DNA of 64,000 nucleotides, taken from NCBI RefSeq assembly GCF_000374305.1, contig NZ_KB894093.1:1922001-1986000 (forward strand). Reading direction: 5' to 3'. The DNA comes from Actinomadura flavalba DSM 45200. Its GTDB lineage: Bacteria; Actinomycetota; Actinomycetes; Streptosporangiales; Streptosporangiaceae. Numbering within the stretch: the stretch's first letter is position 1; every line of letters begins with the position of its first letter. Positions 48,752 through 57,510 of the stretch are shown here, in pieces. Under the pieces are notes generated by a model. It ran no database searches and was not told the DNA's origin. It worked only from the letters and a program-made list of their open reading frames with translations. The position numbers and the translations under genes were made by a program.

Positions 48752-49354
48752 TCAGGCCGGGGCCGGTGCCAGCCCCCGCGTCTTCATCGCGTGCAGCACC
48801 ATGTCGATGAGGACCTTCTTGCACGACTCCAGGCTGCGCGCGTCGCACAGCATGACCGGCACGTTCGGCCCCAGGTTCAGGGCCATCTGGATCTCCGGCA
48901 GGTCGAACTGCTGCGAGCCCTCGAAGCAGTTCACCGCCACGATGAACGGCGTGCCGCGCCGCTCGAAGTAGTCCACCGACGGGAAGCAGTCCGACAGCCG
49001 CCGCGTGTCCGCCAGGACGACCGCGCCCAGCGCGCCGAGCGCCACCTCGTCCCACATGAACCAGAACCGCTCCTGCCCCGGCGTGCCGAACAGGTACAGG
49101 ACGTACTCGTCGCGCATCGTGATGCGGCCGAAGTCCATCGCGACCGTCGTCGTCTTCTTGCGCTCGACGCCCGAGATGTCGTCCACGCCGATGCCCTCGT
49201 CGGTCAGGACCTCCTCGGTCCGCAGCGGCTTGGTCTCCGAGACCGTGCCGACCATCGTGGTCTTCCCGACGCCGAAGCCGCCCGCGATCACGATCTTGAC
49301 CGCCGTGGGGAGGCGCCGCCCGCGCGAGTCACGGCTAGAGAGCCCGGAGACCAT
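48752..49354 (-). CDS. Conservon GTPase (CvnD-like)
   Basis: A 200-residue small GTPase. P-loop GGFGVGKTT (25-33), switch region TTVAMDFGRI, G3 LFGTPGQERFWF and a G4-like VAVNCFEG. This is the fourth protein of actinobacterial conservons, proposed to form a membrane signalling complex with the sensor kinase, Roadblock and DUF742 proteins. It overlaps the DUF742 gene by 20 bp, indicating tight coupling. Confidence 0.95.
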   Translation of the reverse strand: MVSGLSSRDSRGRRLPTAVKIVIAGGFGVGKTTMVGTVSETKPLRTEEVLTDEGIGVDDISGVERKKTTTVAMDFGRITMRDEYVLYLFGTPGQERFWFMWDEVALGALGAVVLADTRRLSDCFPSVDYFERRGTPFIVAVNCFEGSQQFDLPEIQMALNLGPNVPVMLCDARSLESCKKVLIDMVLHAMKTRGLAPAPA

Positions 49355-49772
49355 CGATCACCGCCTTGTAGAGCCTGATGTCGTGCATGTCCGCCTCGGG
49401 TTCGGGCTCCTGCATGTTGATGAACCCCTTGTCGAGCAGGTCGCCCAGCATGACCCGGACGGTCGCGACCGGCAGGTCCAGATGCCCGGTCAGCTCCGCC
49501 ACCGACATCACCTGCTGACACAGCCGCATGATCGACACGTGCTCCGGCCCGAGGCCGAGCTGGCCGTCCGGCTCCGGCCCGGCCGCCACCACGAGCGTGA
49601 TCAGGTCGAACTTGCCGCGCGTCGGCTCCAGCCGGCCGCTCGTCATCACGTACGGACGCACCATCGGCCCGGCCTGGTCGTCCAGGAACCGGTCGTGCGA
49701 CGGCTGCTCCGGCCACGACGGCCGGGGCTGCTCGGGCCAGCGCTCCTTCGGGGGCTCCTCCGGCGGCATCAT
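49335..49772 (-). CDS. Conservon DUF742 protein (CvnC-like)
   Basis: A 145-residue DUF742 protein. A Pro/Glu-rich start is followed by a winged-helix-like core: MVRPYVMTSGRLEPTR, IMRLCQQVMSVAELTGHLDLPVATVRVMLGDLLDKGFI. ATG 49772 overlaps the upstream Roadblock stop (ATGA); a second ATG follows directly. Third gene of the conservon. Confidence 0.94.
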   Translation of the reverse strand: MMPPEEPPKERWPEQPRPSWPEQPSHDRFLDDQAGPMVRPYVMTSGRLEPTRGKFDLITLVVAAGPEPDGQLGLGPEHVSIMRLCQQVMSVAELTGHLDLPVATVRVMLGDLLDKGFINMQEPEPEADMHDIRLYKAVIDGLRAL

Positions 49773-50194
49773 GACAGCGCCCGCCCCTCCGTCCCCACGT
49801 CCGCGCGGGACGGCGTGCTCAGGTGGTGGCCCATGCTCGTCACGAGCATCGCCATCTCGTAGGCGATCAGGCCCACGTCCGCCTCCTCGTCGCTCAGCAC
49901 CGCCAGACACGCTCCCTTGCCCGCCACGGTCACGAGCAGGAACGCCGACTGCATCTCGATGATCGTCTGCCGGACGGCGCCGCCGCCGAACCGGACGCCC
50001 GCGCCCTTGGCCAGGCTCTGGATGCCCGCCGCGACGGCGGCCAGGTGCTCGCCGTCGTCCTGGCTCATCTCCGCCGAAGAGGCCATCAGCAGACCGTCGG
50101 CCGACAGCACGACAGCGTTCCTGGCGTGTGGGAGCCGGGAGACCAGGTCGTCCAGCAGCCAACCGAGGTCGGCCGATGAACCCGCCTTCTGCAT
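49769..50194 (-). CDS. Conservon Roadblock/LC7 protein (CvnB-like)
   Basis: A 141-residue Roadblock/LC7 domain protein: LGWLLDDLVSRLPHARNAVVLSADGLLMASS, then FLLVTVAGKGACLAVLSDEEADVGLIAYEMAMLV. In characterised Roadblock systems (such as MglB) this fold regulates a partner GTPase, here plausibly the CvnD-like protein. ATG overlaps the sensor kinase stop (TAATG). Confidence 0.95.
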   Translation of the reverse strand: MQKAGSSADLGWLLDDLVSRLPHARNAVVLSADGLLMASSAEMSQDDGEHLAAVAAGIQSLAKGAGVRFGGGAVRQTIIEMQSAFLLVTVAGKGACLAVLSDEEADVGLIAYEMAMLVTSMGHHLSTPSRADVGTEGRALS

Positions 50195-52608
50195 TACTCG
50201 TCCTCGCCTTCCGTGGGGTGCGCGCCGGACGGACCGGCGGCGGCGTCGCTCCGGCCGCGGCGGGTGCCGCGCTGGTACGCGCCCATGATTCGCTGGATCT
50301 CCTCGGGCGACCGGACGCTCTCGTCCGGCTCCTCCTCCGCCGTTTCGGCGGAGAGCGGTTCTTCGGTGCGCAGCGCGGGCGCCAGGCTGGCCTGCGGAAC
50401 CCGGACCGGAAGCCCGGACGGAGTGGTCGGATCGGACACGGGTGACGGAGCCTCCGCTTCGTGGGTCTCGGGCGTCGCGGCGGGGCCGGGGGACTGTTCC
50501 CGCGGCGGCTGGTCGGGGCGGTACGCGGGCGGGGCGGGCTCGTCGCGGGGCGGTGGCGGCAGCGCGACCAGCGACCGCTGCCGGGGCGCCTCGGCCTGCG
50601 GCGGCGCGGCGCCGACGCCGACGGCGGTCGGCTGCCGGACGGCGAGCCCGTTGCGGGTCGTCGTCCCGGCGGCGACCGGCACCGGCCCGCTGGAACCGCG
50701 GTCGCGGTCGGGGTCGTCCACGACGAGTTCCTGCGGGATGACGATGACGGCCGTCGTGCCGCCGTAGGCGGACCGCTTGAGCTGCACCTGGACGCCGTAG
50801 CGCTCGGCGAGCTTGCCGACGACGAACAGTCCGAGCTGGACCGAACTCTGGAGGTTGAACTCCGGCGGGTCCGCGATCCGCTCGTTGATCTCGGCGAGCT
50901 TCTCGTCGGTCATGCCGAGTCCGCGGTCCTCGATGTCGATGGCGAACCCGGACGCGACCAGGTGCCCGCCGATCTGCACGACGGTGTCCGGCGGGGAGAA
51001 CGAGACCGCGTTCTCGATCAGCTCGGCGAGCAGGTGGGTGAGGTCACCGACGGCGCGTCCGGCCAGCTCGACGTCCCCGAACGGCAGGACCGAGACGCGG
51101 GTGTAGTCCTCGACCTCACCGACGGCGGCGCGGACGACGTCGACCATCGGCACCGACCGCCGCCACCCGCGCGCCGGGATGGCGCCCGACAGGACGATGA
51201 GGTTCTCGGCGTTGCGCCGCATGCGGGTGGCGAGGTGGTCGAGCCGGAACAGCTCGTCCAGTTCCTTGGGGTCGATGTCGCGGCGACGCTCCATCGTGTC
51301 CAGCATGGAGAGCTGCCGGTGCACGAGCGTCTGGGTGCGGCGCGCCAGGCTGAGCAGGACGTCGCGGATGCCCCGGCGCAGTTCGGCCTGCTCGACGGCG
51401 GTGCGGATCGCGGTCTCCTGGACGGCGTTGAACGCCTGGCCGACCTGCCCGATCTCGTCGTTGCCGAACCGCAGCGGCGGCGCCTCGGCCGCCACGTCCA
51501 CCTTCTCACCGTGCCCGAGCCGGTCGACGACGTCGGGCAGCCGCCGGTCGGCCAGCTCCCACGCCGCCGCCCGCAGCCGTTCGAGCTGCCGCACCAGCGC
51601 CCGCGCCGTGGTGATCGACACGACGATGGACGCGATGACCGCGAGCAGCCCGAGCCCACCGGCCAGGGCGAGCCGGATGAGGACGCCGGTCGCGATGGGC
51701 GTCGCCCGCTCGACGAGGCGGTCACCGGCCGCCTGGATCTCGGTGCGCATCTCGGCGAGCGCGGGCGGCACGGTGCGGTCCCACTCGGCGGCGGTCAGCG
51801 CGGCCGGTCGCCCGGCGCGGGACTGGAAGACCCGCCGCGACTGCATGACGCGGTCCTCGAGCTTGCGGACCTGGGCGAGCCGGGCGCTGGCGGTGAGGCG
51901 TTCGTGCACGACCGCGTCGGATGGCTGGAACGCGCTGAGCGCCCGTTCGGTGTTGACGCGTCGCACGCCGACGGTCTGCGTGAATTCGACGTGCTCGGTG
52001 GCCGTCATATGTCCGGCGGCGAGGGCGCCGGTGATGATCGCGTCCTCCTGGGAGAGGACTTCCCACATGCGGTTCAGCTCGATGCTGGTGCGGGTGTCGG
52101 TGGCGAAGTCCTTGTCGTCGAGCGTGGCCAGCTCGTCATACGAGCGGAAGATCGACTCAATGATGCCGGAATACTGGCCTGCTGCCCGATTTCGATCGGC
52201 GCGGCGGTTGTCGATGTCGTCACGCAACGTGGGAAGGCCGCGGAGCTGGCCGAGCATCTCGTTGACACGCCGCTTCAGGTCGTCACTGGCGAACCGGCCG
52301 ACGTTGCCGTCGCGGGCGAGCTTGGCGACGGTCGCCGCGGCTCGGTCGGTCGTCCTGCGCTGCGCGTCCAGATTGCGGCGGTCCGGTGTGCCCGGGACGG
52401 CGAGGAAGCGCACCGAGAGGCGGCGCTCGGTCTGAAGTTCGGCCAGGAGCGGGTCGGTGGGCTGCGCGATGCTCTGGTCGAGTGAGGACACGCCGAGCAG
52501 GTTGACTCCCTCCCGCAGCGTGACCCAGGCCGCGAACGCCCAGAGTGCGATGAGGGAGAGCAACAGCGCCGTGACCTTGGTCCGCAGGCGCGAGTTGCGG
52601 AAGCGCAT
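50194..52608 (-). CDS. Conservon sensor histidine kinase-like protein (CvnA-like)
   Basis: An 804-residue membrane protein. First helix (VTALLLSLIALWAFAAWVTLREG), an extracytoplasmic helical domain of about 260 residues of the nitrate/nitrite-sensing (NIT) type with LAELQTERRLSVRFLA, a second helix (LALAGGLGLLAVIASIVVSI), a HAMP linker, and a kinase core. The ATPase N-box is LLAELIENAVSFSPPD and the G-box EDRGLGMTDEKLAEIN. The C-terminal about 180 residues are disordered and Pro-rich. The conventional phosphoacceptor His box is weak (VHRQLSMLDTMERR). ATG 52608. No response regulator gene is adjacent, as usual for conservons. Confidence 0.93.
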   Translation of the reverse strand: MRFRNSRLRTKVTALLLSLIALWAFAAWVTLREGVNLLGVSSLDQSIAQPTDPLLAELQTERRLSVRFLAVPGTPDRRNLDAQRRTTDRAAATVAKLARDGNVGRFASDDLKRRVNEMLGQLRGLPTLRDDIDNRRADRNRAAGQYSGIIESIFRSYDELATLDDKDFATDTRTSIELNRMWEVLSQEDAIITGALAAGHMTATEHVEFTQTVGVRRVNTERALSAFQPSDAVVHERLTASARLAQVRKLEDRVMQSRRVFQSRAGRPAALTAAEWDRTVPPALAEMRTEIQAAGDRLVERATPIATGVLIRLALAGGLGLLAVIASIVVSITTARALVRQLERLRAAAWELADRRLPDVVDRLGHGEKVDVAAEAPPLRFGNDEIGQVGQAFNAVQETAIRTAVEQAELRRGIRDVLLSLARRTQTLVHRQLSMLDTMERRRDIDPKELDELFRLDHLATRMRRNAENLIVLSGAIPARGWRRSVPMVDVVRAAVGEVEDYTRVSVLPFGDVELAGRAVGDLTHLLAELIENAVSFSPPDTVVQIGGHLVASGFAIDIEDRGLGMTDEKLAEINERIADPPEFNLQSSVQLGLFVVGKLAERYGVQVQLKRSAYGGTTAVIVIPQELVVDDPDRDRGSSGPVPVAAGTTTRNGLAVRQPTAVGVGAAPPQAEAPRQRSLVALPPPPRDEPAPPAYRPDQPPREQSPGPAATPETHEAEAPSPVSDPTTPSGLPVRVPQASLAPALRTEEPLSAETAEEEPDESVRSPEEIQRIMGAYQRGTRRGRSDAAAGPSGAHPTEGEDE

Positions 52609-52814
52609 GACAATCGCCCCTACAAATTGTATGTGGGTTCGCAACCGGGCCCGGTGAGGGAAAAACGGGAGCGTAACGACTAAATTCGGCGGACGACCCG
52701 GAAGCTCGATCGTCCTGCCATACGGCGTAGAACCCTAGCAACCCCTCTAAACCCACTCAAGTGAATCGTCCAGGACGAGGGGTGCCGAAGTTTTGCGAAC
52801 CGCCCTGATGTGGG

Positions 52815-54446
52815 CTAATTCACGTCCGGGAATCCGTCTCCCAGCCACAAAGCCGCCACGACCGCCGCGCGTACGATCGCCGTCGGCCGGTACAGGTCCT
52901 TGTCGTGCCACAGCGCCGGTCCCAGGTCCGGCCCCGCCGGCACCACCGCCAGCTCGGCGCGCAGCACCGGACGCGCCCGCGCCACCGCGTCCGCGACCTG
53001 CGCCGCGTTCCCGGCGCCCGTCAGCAGCAGGAGCTGCACCGCGTACGCCGTCTCCTCCGCCGTGCCCTCCCAGCGGCCCCACGAGCCGTCCGGACGCTGC
53101 GTCGCCAGCACCCAGCGGCGCGCCGCCGCCACCGCTTCCGCCGACCCGGCGCCGCCGAATTTCGCCAGCGCGATCGCGCAGCACGCCGTCGCGTAGTACG
53201 GCGACGCGTGCCAGCGGTCCGTCCAGCTCCCGTCCTCCCGCTGGCAGCCCCGCAGCCACGCCGCCGCCTTCGCCATCGCGGCCCGGTACCGGGCGTCGTC
53301 CGCCGGGCGCACCGACGCGACGTATGCGCCGAACGCCTCCAGCACGTGCGCGTTCGTCGTGAGCGACGCGCCCTCCTCGCCCTGCCACGTGCAGAAACGC
53401 GTGTCCAGCTCGTAGATGAACAGCGGATCGGGCGGACGCGGCGCACCCAGCAGCGCCAGCGCGTACAGCGCGCCCGACGTCGTGTCGGCGTCCGCCGGGA
53501 GGCCGTCGGCCGCCGGAGTGCCCGCCGCGCCGAGGGGCGCCGTCAGGCTCAGCGTCAGCTCCGGCGGAACCGTCACCGGCACGCCCGCGCGCAGCAGCCA
53601 CGCCAGCACCCAGCCGCGCTCGAAGACCGTCAGCGGGAACCCCACCGGGACCGGGCCCCCGTGCTGGTGCGAGACCGTCTCCAGATACCAGCGCGCCGGG
53701 CTGCCCGCGTCGCGCGGCGGCTCCGGGCCCAGCCACGCCGCCGTCGCCGCGGGTGCCGCGCCGATCGTGCCCGTCGGCTCGGGCGACACGACGGGCAGCG
53801 CCACCGCCAGATCACCGATGATCTCCAGCGCGTGCAGCAGCTTGGGCGGAAGGTCGCCGCCCGCCCCGATCACCGCGCGGACCAGCGCGAGCTTGCGGCC
53901 GGACAGCCCAGCGGGCAGCGTGAGCGTCCGGCCCGCGAAATCGCCCATCCCCCCGTCCGGGCCGTGCCCCAGCGCCGCCAGATGCCCGTCGATCCGCTCC
54001 GCCAGCGACGGCGCGATCAGCTCGACCGCCGGCATGTCCGGCAACTCCCGGCGGGCGCCGTCCGGCCCGCACAGCCGGGTGAACAACACGTGCAGCGCCC
54101 GCGCCACCGCGTCCGCCAGCACGGCCGGCGTCGCACCCGCCGGACGCTCCCGGCGCAGCTCCCTCAGCAGCGCCTCCGTCGCGCTGAGCGTCGGCACCAG
54201 CGCGTAACCGTCGTCCGGCGCCCCCCACGCGCCGTCCGCGCGCTGTGTCCGGACGAGGAACGCGATCCGCTCGGCGTGCCCGGACAGCCACGGCGTCAGC
54301 GACGCTACCCGCGCCGTCTCGTACACCGACGGCGACACCTGGCCCCACGGCCACAGGACGAGGCCGTCCACCAGCCGCGCCGCGTTCGCGACGAGGTCCG
54401 GGGCGGGAACGACGGCGGCGACCGCCGTCTCCTCGCTCACGCTCAT
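52815..54446 (-). CDS. Class II diterpene cyclase (DxDTT type, labdadienyl/halimadienyl diphosphate synthase-like)
   Basis: A 543-residue alpha-barrel terpene cyclase of the squalene-hopene/copalyl diphosphate synthase type. The general-acid motif is DADTT (319-323, GLPADADTTSGALYAL), where plants have DxDD. The same DxDTT form occurs in the Mycobacterium tuberculosis halimadienyl diphosphate synthase Rv3377c. QW-like repeats TQRADGAWG, QREDGSWTDRW and QRPDGSWGRW stabilise the barrels. It should protonate and cyclise geranylgeranyl diphosphate to a bicyclic diphosphate. ATG 54446 overlaps the class I synthase stop by 4 bp. The exact product cannot be read from sequence. Confidence 0.85.
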   Translation of the reverse strand: MSVSEETAVAAVVPAPDLVANAARLVDGLVLWPWGQVSPSVYETARVASLTPWLSGHAERIAFLVRTQRADGAWGAPDDGYALVPTLSATEALLRELRRERPAGATPAVLADAVARALHVLFTRLCGPDGARRELPDMPAVELIAPSLAERIDGHLAALGHGPDGGMGDFAGRTLTLPAGLSGRKLALVRAVIGAGGDLPPKLLHALEIIGDLAVALPVVSPEPTGTIGAAPAATAAWLGPEPPRDAGSPARWYLETVSHQHGGPVPVGFPLTVFERGWVLAWLLRAGVPVTVPPELTLSLTAPLGAAGTPAADGLPADADTTSGALYALALLGAPRPPDPLFIYELDTRFCTWQGEEGASLTTNAHVLEAFGAYVASVRPADDARYRAAMAKAAAWLRGCQREDGSWTDRWHASPYYATACCAIALAKFGGAGSAEAVAAARRWVLATQRPDGSWGRWEGTAEETAYAVQLLLLTGAGNAAQVADAVARARPVLRAELAVVPAGPDLGPALWHDKDLYRPTAIVRAAVVAALWLGDGFPDVN

Positions 54447-55315
54447 GGCGCGCCCCAGAAGTCGGTCACTCCGTAGAACCCGGCGCAGAAGTCCATCTGG
54501 CGCTCCATGTAGCCCGCCAGCTCGGGGTTCCCGTCCCGCATCGCGCCGATGGCCTCCCGCGCCCGCGCCGTCAGCCCGGCCAGCCGCTCCTCGACCTGCT
54601 CGCGGCTCAGGTCCAGCAGCAGGCCGTTCAGATCGCCCCACTTCAGGTCGCGCCGGTACGTGCCGAGGTCGTTGAGCAGCCGGATCACCCGCTGCACCGC
54701 CGCGCTCGCCGCCCGCACCTTCGCGACGTCGCCGCCGCCGCCCCGGGCGATCCAGTGCGCGACCAGGACGAACGTGAAGCCCAGGTTGTCGGCGTTGCTG
54801 AGATACTCGTCGAACGTCGGGCCGGGTTCGCCGCGTCCGCGCGCCGCGTTCCAGTCCCACTCCAGCGCCATCGAGTCCAGGACCGCCTGGAACTCCTCCC
54901 GCCACACCCCGCCCAGTTCCGCGAACGCGGGCTGCGCCGCCAGCTCCGCGCGGACGTCGTGCAGGAACCGGGTCAGGTCGTCGCCCGGCACCGGCGGGCC
55001 GCCGTCGGCGACCACCGCGCAGCGGCCCGTCACCGCGTCCACCTCGGCGCGCGTCTTGGCCGCGTAGTCGATCAGCCAGTCCAGGCCGAAGCACCACAGG
55101 CACGTCCGGTTCGCCAGGCGCAGGTCGTCCGCCGACAGGCCCGGGCCGCTGAACGCCGCCGCCAGCGCCAGCGTGCTGAACAGCGCCGGGTCGAACGCCT
55201 CCGCCCCGTACAGACCGGGATGATCGGCGGCCCAGTCGCGCATCTGCCGCTGGCCCTGCCCCGCGACGGCGCACGTCCGGCCCGCCGCGAAACCGTCGGT
55301 CAGGCCGTCGCTCAC
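54443..55315 (-). CDS. Class I terpene synthase
   Basis: A 290-residue single-domain class I terpene synthase. The metal-binding NSE-type motif is NDLGTYRRD (N215, T219, D223). The first Asp-rich motif appears reduced to DWLID (79-83, CFGLDWLIDY) instead of DDxxD. TCLWCFGLDWLIDYAAK and RVIRLLNDLGTYRRDL place it in the bacterial family. Coupled by 4-bp overlaps to the P450 and the class II cyclase, it probably ionises the bicyclic diphosphate made by the latter. GTG 55315 (GTGA overlap with the P450 stop). Confidence 0.85.
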   Translation of the reverse strand: MSDGLTDGFAAGRTCAVAGQGQRQMRDWAADHPGLYGAEAFDPALFSTLALAAAFSGPGLSADDLRLANRTCLWCFGLDWLIDYAAKTRAEVDAVTGRCAVVADGGPPVPGDDLTRFLHDVRAELAAQPAFAELGGVWREEFQAVLDSMALEWDWNAARGRGEPGPTFDEYLSNADNLGFTFVLVAHWIARGGGGDVAKVRAASAAVQRVIRLLNDLGTYRRDLKWGDLNGLLLDLSREQVEERLAGLTARAREAIGAMRDGNPELAGYMERQMDFCAGFYGVTDFWGAP

Positions 55316-56685
55316 GTCGTGGCCCGCACCGGACGCAACGTCATCCGGATCGGCTGGTTCGGCCGCAGCGTCGCGCCGATCCTCGCCTCCACCGACGTCG
55401 GCGTCTCCTCCATCGTCGTGTGGAAGCGGCTGATGATGCTCGTCAGGATCAGCTCCGCCTCCAGGTTGAAGACGTGCCGGCCGATGCACTGGTGGGGGCC
55501 GCCGCCGAACGGGAAGTAGGCGTACCGGTGCATCGAGCGGGCCTTGTCCGGCGTGAAGCGCTCCGGGTCGAACTCCAGCGGCCGCTCCCACACCGACGGC
55601 AGCCGGTGGCTGAGGAACGGGCTGATCAGCACCGTCTGCCCCGCCTTGATCTCCTGGCCGCCGAGCCTGGTGTCGTGCTGCGCGACGCGCGGGAAGATCC
55701 AGCCGACCGGATACAGCCGCAGCAGCTCCTGCACGACCTGCTTCACGTACGGCAGGTGCTGGAGATGGTCGGGCCGGACCCGCTCGTCGCCGACGACGGC
55801 GCGGATCTCGGCGCGCAGCCGCTCCTCGACCTCCGGCTTGGCGGCCAGCGTCGGCCACAGCCACGTCAGCGCCGTCGACGTCGTCTCGGTGCTCGTCGCG
55901 AACATCGCCAGCAGGTTGTTGCGGACCCACGCGTCGTCGAGGTCGCTGCCCTCGGCCATGCGCGCCTGGCAGAGCGCGGTGAAGATGTCGTAGCCCTCGC
56001 CGGGGGAGGTGCGGAAGCGGTCGACCAGCGCGTACAGGGTCTCGTCCATCATCGCGAGGCCCTCGGCGAACGCCTTGTCGCCGGGCATCGGCACCTTGTC
56101 GGGGACGAACGGCAGCAGGAAGCGGAACGCGATCGACGTCGCGATCTTCTCCATGGCGGGGATCAGCCGGTCCGCCTCGGCCTGCCGGATCTTGTCGCCG
56201 AACAGCACCTTGATGACGGTCTCGTTGACGATCCGCGACATCGTCGGCATCACCGGCACCGCGCGGCCCGCCCGGGCGGGCTCCTCCAGGCGGTCCACGG
56301 CCTCGTTGATCGCGGTCGCCATGCTGGTCGACAGACCGCGGATCGTCTTGGTGGAGAAGACCGGCTGGAGCACGCGCTTGCTCTGCTCCCACTCGGCGTA
56401 CTCGGACATGATGCTGTCGCCGAACAGGCTGTGCAGGGGACGCCAGAACATGCCGTCCCGGACGAAGTTGTCCGACTCGCCGCGCAGGACCTGCTGGACG
56501 TGGTCGGGGTGGGTCACGAGGAAGGGGCGGGAGGCGCCCAGGTCGAGGCGGGCGACCTGGCCGTCGGCGGTCCGGCCGATGCGCATCAGTTCGGCGAGCG
56601 GGTCCTGCATGAACCGCCTGGCCGTCTGGTACAGCGGGAAATTCCGAGCCTTTCGGAGAGGAACGGTACCGACGTCAACGGCCAT
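55312..56685 (-). CDS. Cytochrome P450 of the diterpenoid operon
   Basis: A 457-residue P450. Haem loop FPFGGGPHQCIGRHV (Cys400), ExxR in QELLRLYP (E320, R323), PERF segment FDPERFTPDK and the I-helix MFATSTETTSTALTW. The acid-alcohol pair Glu267-Thr268 is kept, but the usual Ala-Gly before it is Thr-Ser, an atypical I-helix that may tune oxygen activation. ATG 56685, first in the operon, so it likely oxidises the terpene made by the next two genes. No dedicated ferredoxin is adjacent. Confidence 0.93.
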   Translation of the reverse strand: MAVDVGTVPLRKARNFPLYQTARRFMQDPLAELMRIGRTADGQVARLDLGASRPFLVTHPDHVQQVLRGESDNFVRDGMFWRPLHSLFGDSIMSEYAEWEQSKRVLQPVFSTKTIRGLSTSMATAINEAVDRLEEPARAGRAVPVMPTMSRIVNETVIKVLFGDKIRQAEADRLIPAMEKIATSIAFRFLLPFVPDKVPMPGDKAFAEGLAMMDETLYALVDRFRTSPGEGYDIFTALCQARMAEGSDLDDAWVRNNLLAMFATSTETTSTALTWLWPTLAAKPEVEERLRAEIRAVVGDERVRPDHLQHLPYVKQVVQELLRLYPVGWIFPRVAQHDTRLGGQEIKAGQTVLISPFLSHRLPSVWERPLEFDPERFTPDKARSMHRYAYFPFGGGPHQCIGRHVFNLEAELILTSIISRFHTTMEETPTSVEARIGATLRPNQPIRMTLRPVRATT

Positions 56686-57076
56686 TTACGCAGCCCTTCG
56701 TCTCATGTCATGGGACGCGCACGTCGTCCGGAGGCCACCTGGCGGGGTGGGTCGACTTCCGAAGGCATGGGCGTTTTGGGCGTTTCCGGGGAAGTATCAC
56801 ATGGCAAAAATGTGCGTTCAAGTGCCAAGGTGGTGCATCTTTCAACGATGGTTCCGTGACCTTCGTCACATGACTGCTCGCGTGTCACATCCACTGACCT
56901 GGGATGTAAAGAATGGCGCGCGCTCGGACCGCCGGATTGAGGCAGACGCTGAATGTACGCAGCGGCGCTATCAGGCAGCGCAGTGGCGCGATCGCAAAAA
57001 GGGTGAGAAAGGAACGGCCCGGCGAAAGTGCCAGGCCGAAAAGGTATAAACGGACGGACTGAAGGGCGTCAGGCCG
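56686..57076. promoter_or_regulatory. Intergenic region upstream of the P450-terpene operon
   Basis: A 391-bp stretch with no supported gene, relatively AT-rich. It holds CGTGA-N6-TCACA (56855-56870), close to the CRP-family consensus TGTGA-N6-TCACA, and a nearby inverted repeat ACATCC/GGATGT (56887-56907). These are candidate operators for the leftward operon. The right part (56940-57060) has only low-complexity purine-rich sequence. Confidence 0.45.
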
Positions 57077-57445
57077 TCACGACGCGCGGAACGCCAGCGA
57101 CGGCGGTAGCAGTCCCTGCCAGGCCCGCTCCTGCGTGACCACGATCGCGCCCCGGACCGTCCGCGCGCCGCACCGCGCCGTCACCGGGTGGCGGCCCAGC
57201 GGCGCGTCCGGACGGACCGTCGCCACGCCGGACCCGTCACCGCTGAGGCTCACCCGGGCCGTGAACGCCCGCGACTCGGCGTAGTCGCCCGTCCCCGTGC
57301 AGCCCGGCACGACGACCTCCGTCCGCCTGCCCTGCCCCGCCTGCTCCGCGCCGGTCGGGACGATCGTCGCCTCTCCCGTGGGAGCGGCCAGGCCCGCCAC
57401 GACCACGGCGGTGCCGACGGCGAACGGGACGAACAGAGCGCGCAC
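57077..57445 (-). CDS. Small secreted hypothetical protein
   Basis: A 122-residue protein with a Sec signal peptide ([25 protein letters not shown]) and a small beta-rich exported domain with two Cys (VVPGCTGTG and VTARCGART). The domain suggests an Ig-like strand pattern ([20 protein letters not shown]). GTG 57445 with GAGGAG upstream is preferred over the longer frame to 57565, which lacks signal-peptide sense. Function unknown. Confidence 0.65.
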   Translation of the reverse strand: MRALFVPFAVGTAVVVAGLAAPTGEATIVPTGAEQAGQGRRTEVVVPGCTGTGDYAESRAFTARVSLSGDGSGVATVRPDAPLGRHPVTARCGARTVRGAIVVTQERAWQGLLPPSLAFRAS

Positions 57446-57510
57446 GCGGGAGCTCCTCGGAGACGAACGGGGTTTGTGACCGAGGGCACTGTAACGCGCG
57501 CGGGACCGGC

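Noticed and set aside
56703..56894. A 63-codon minus-strand ORF just upstream of the P450
   Set aside because: No RBS, no recognisable domain, and it overlaps the CRP-like operator region; kept as non-coding.
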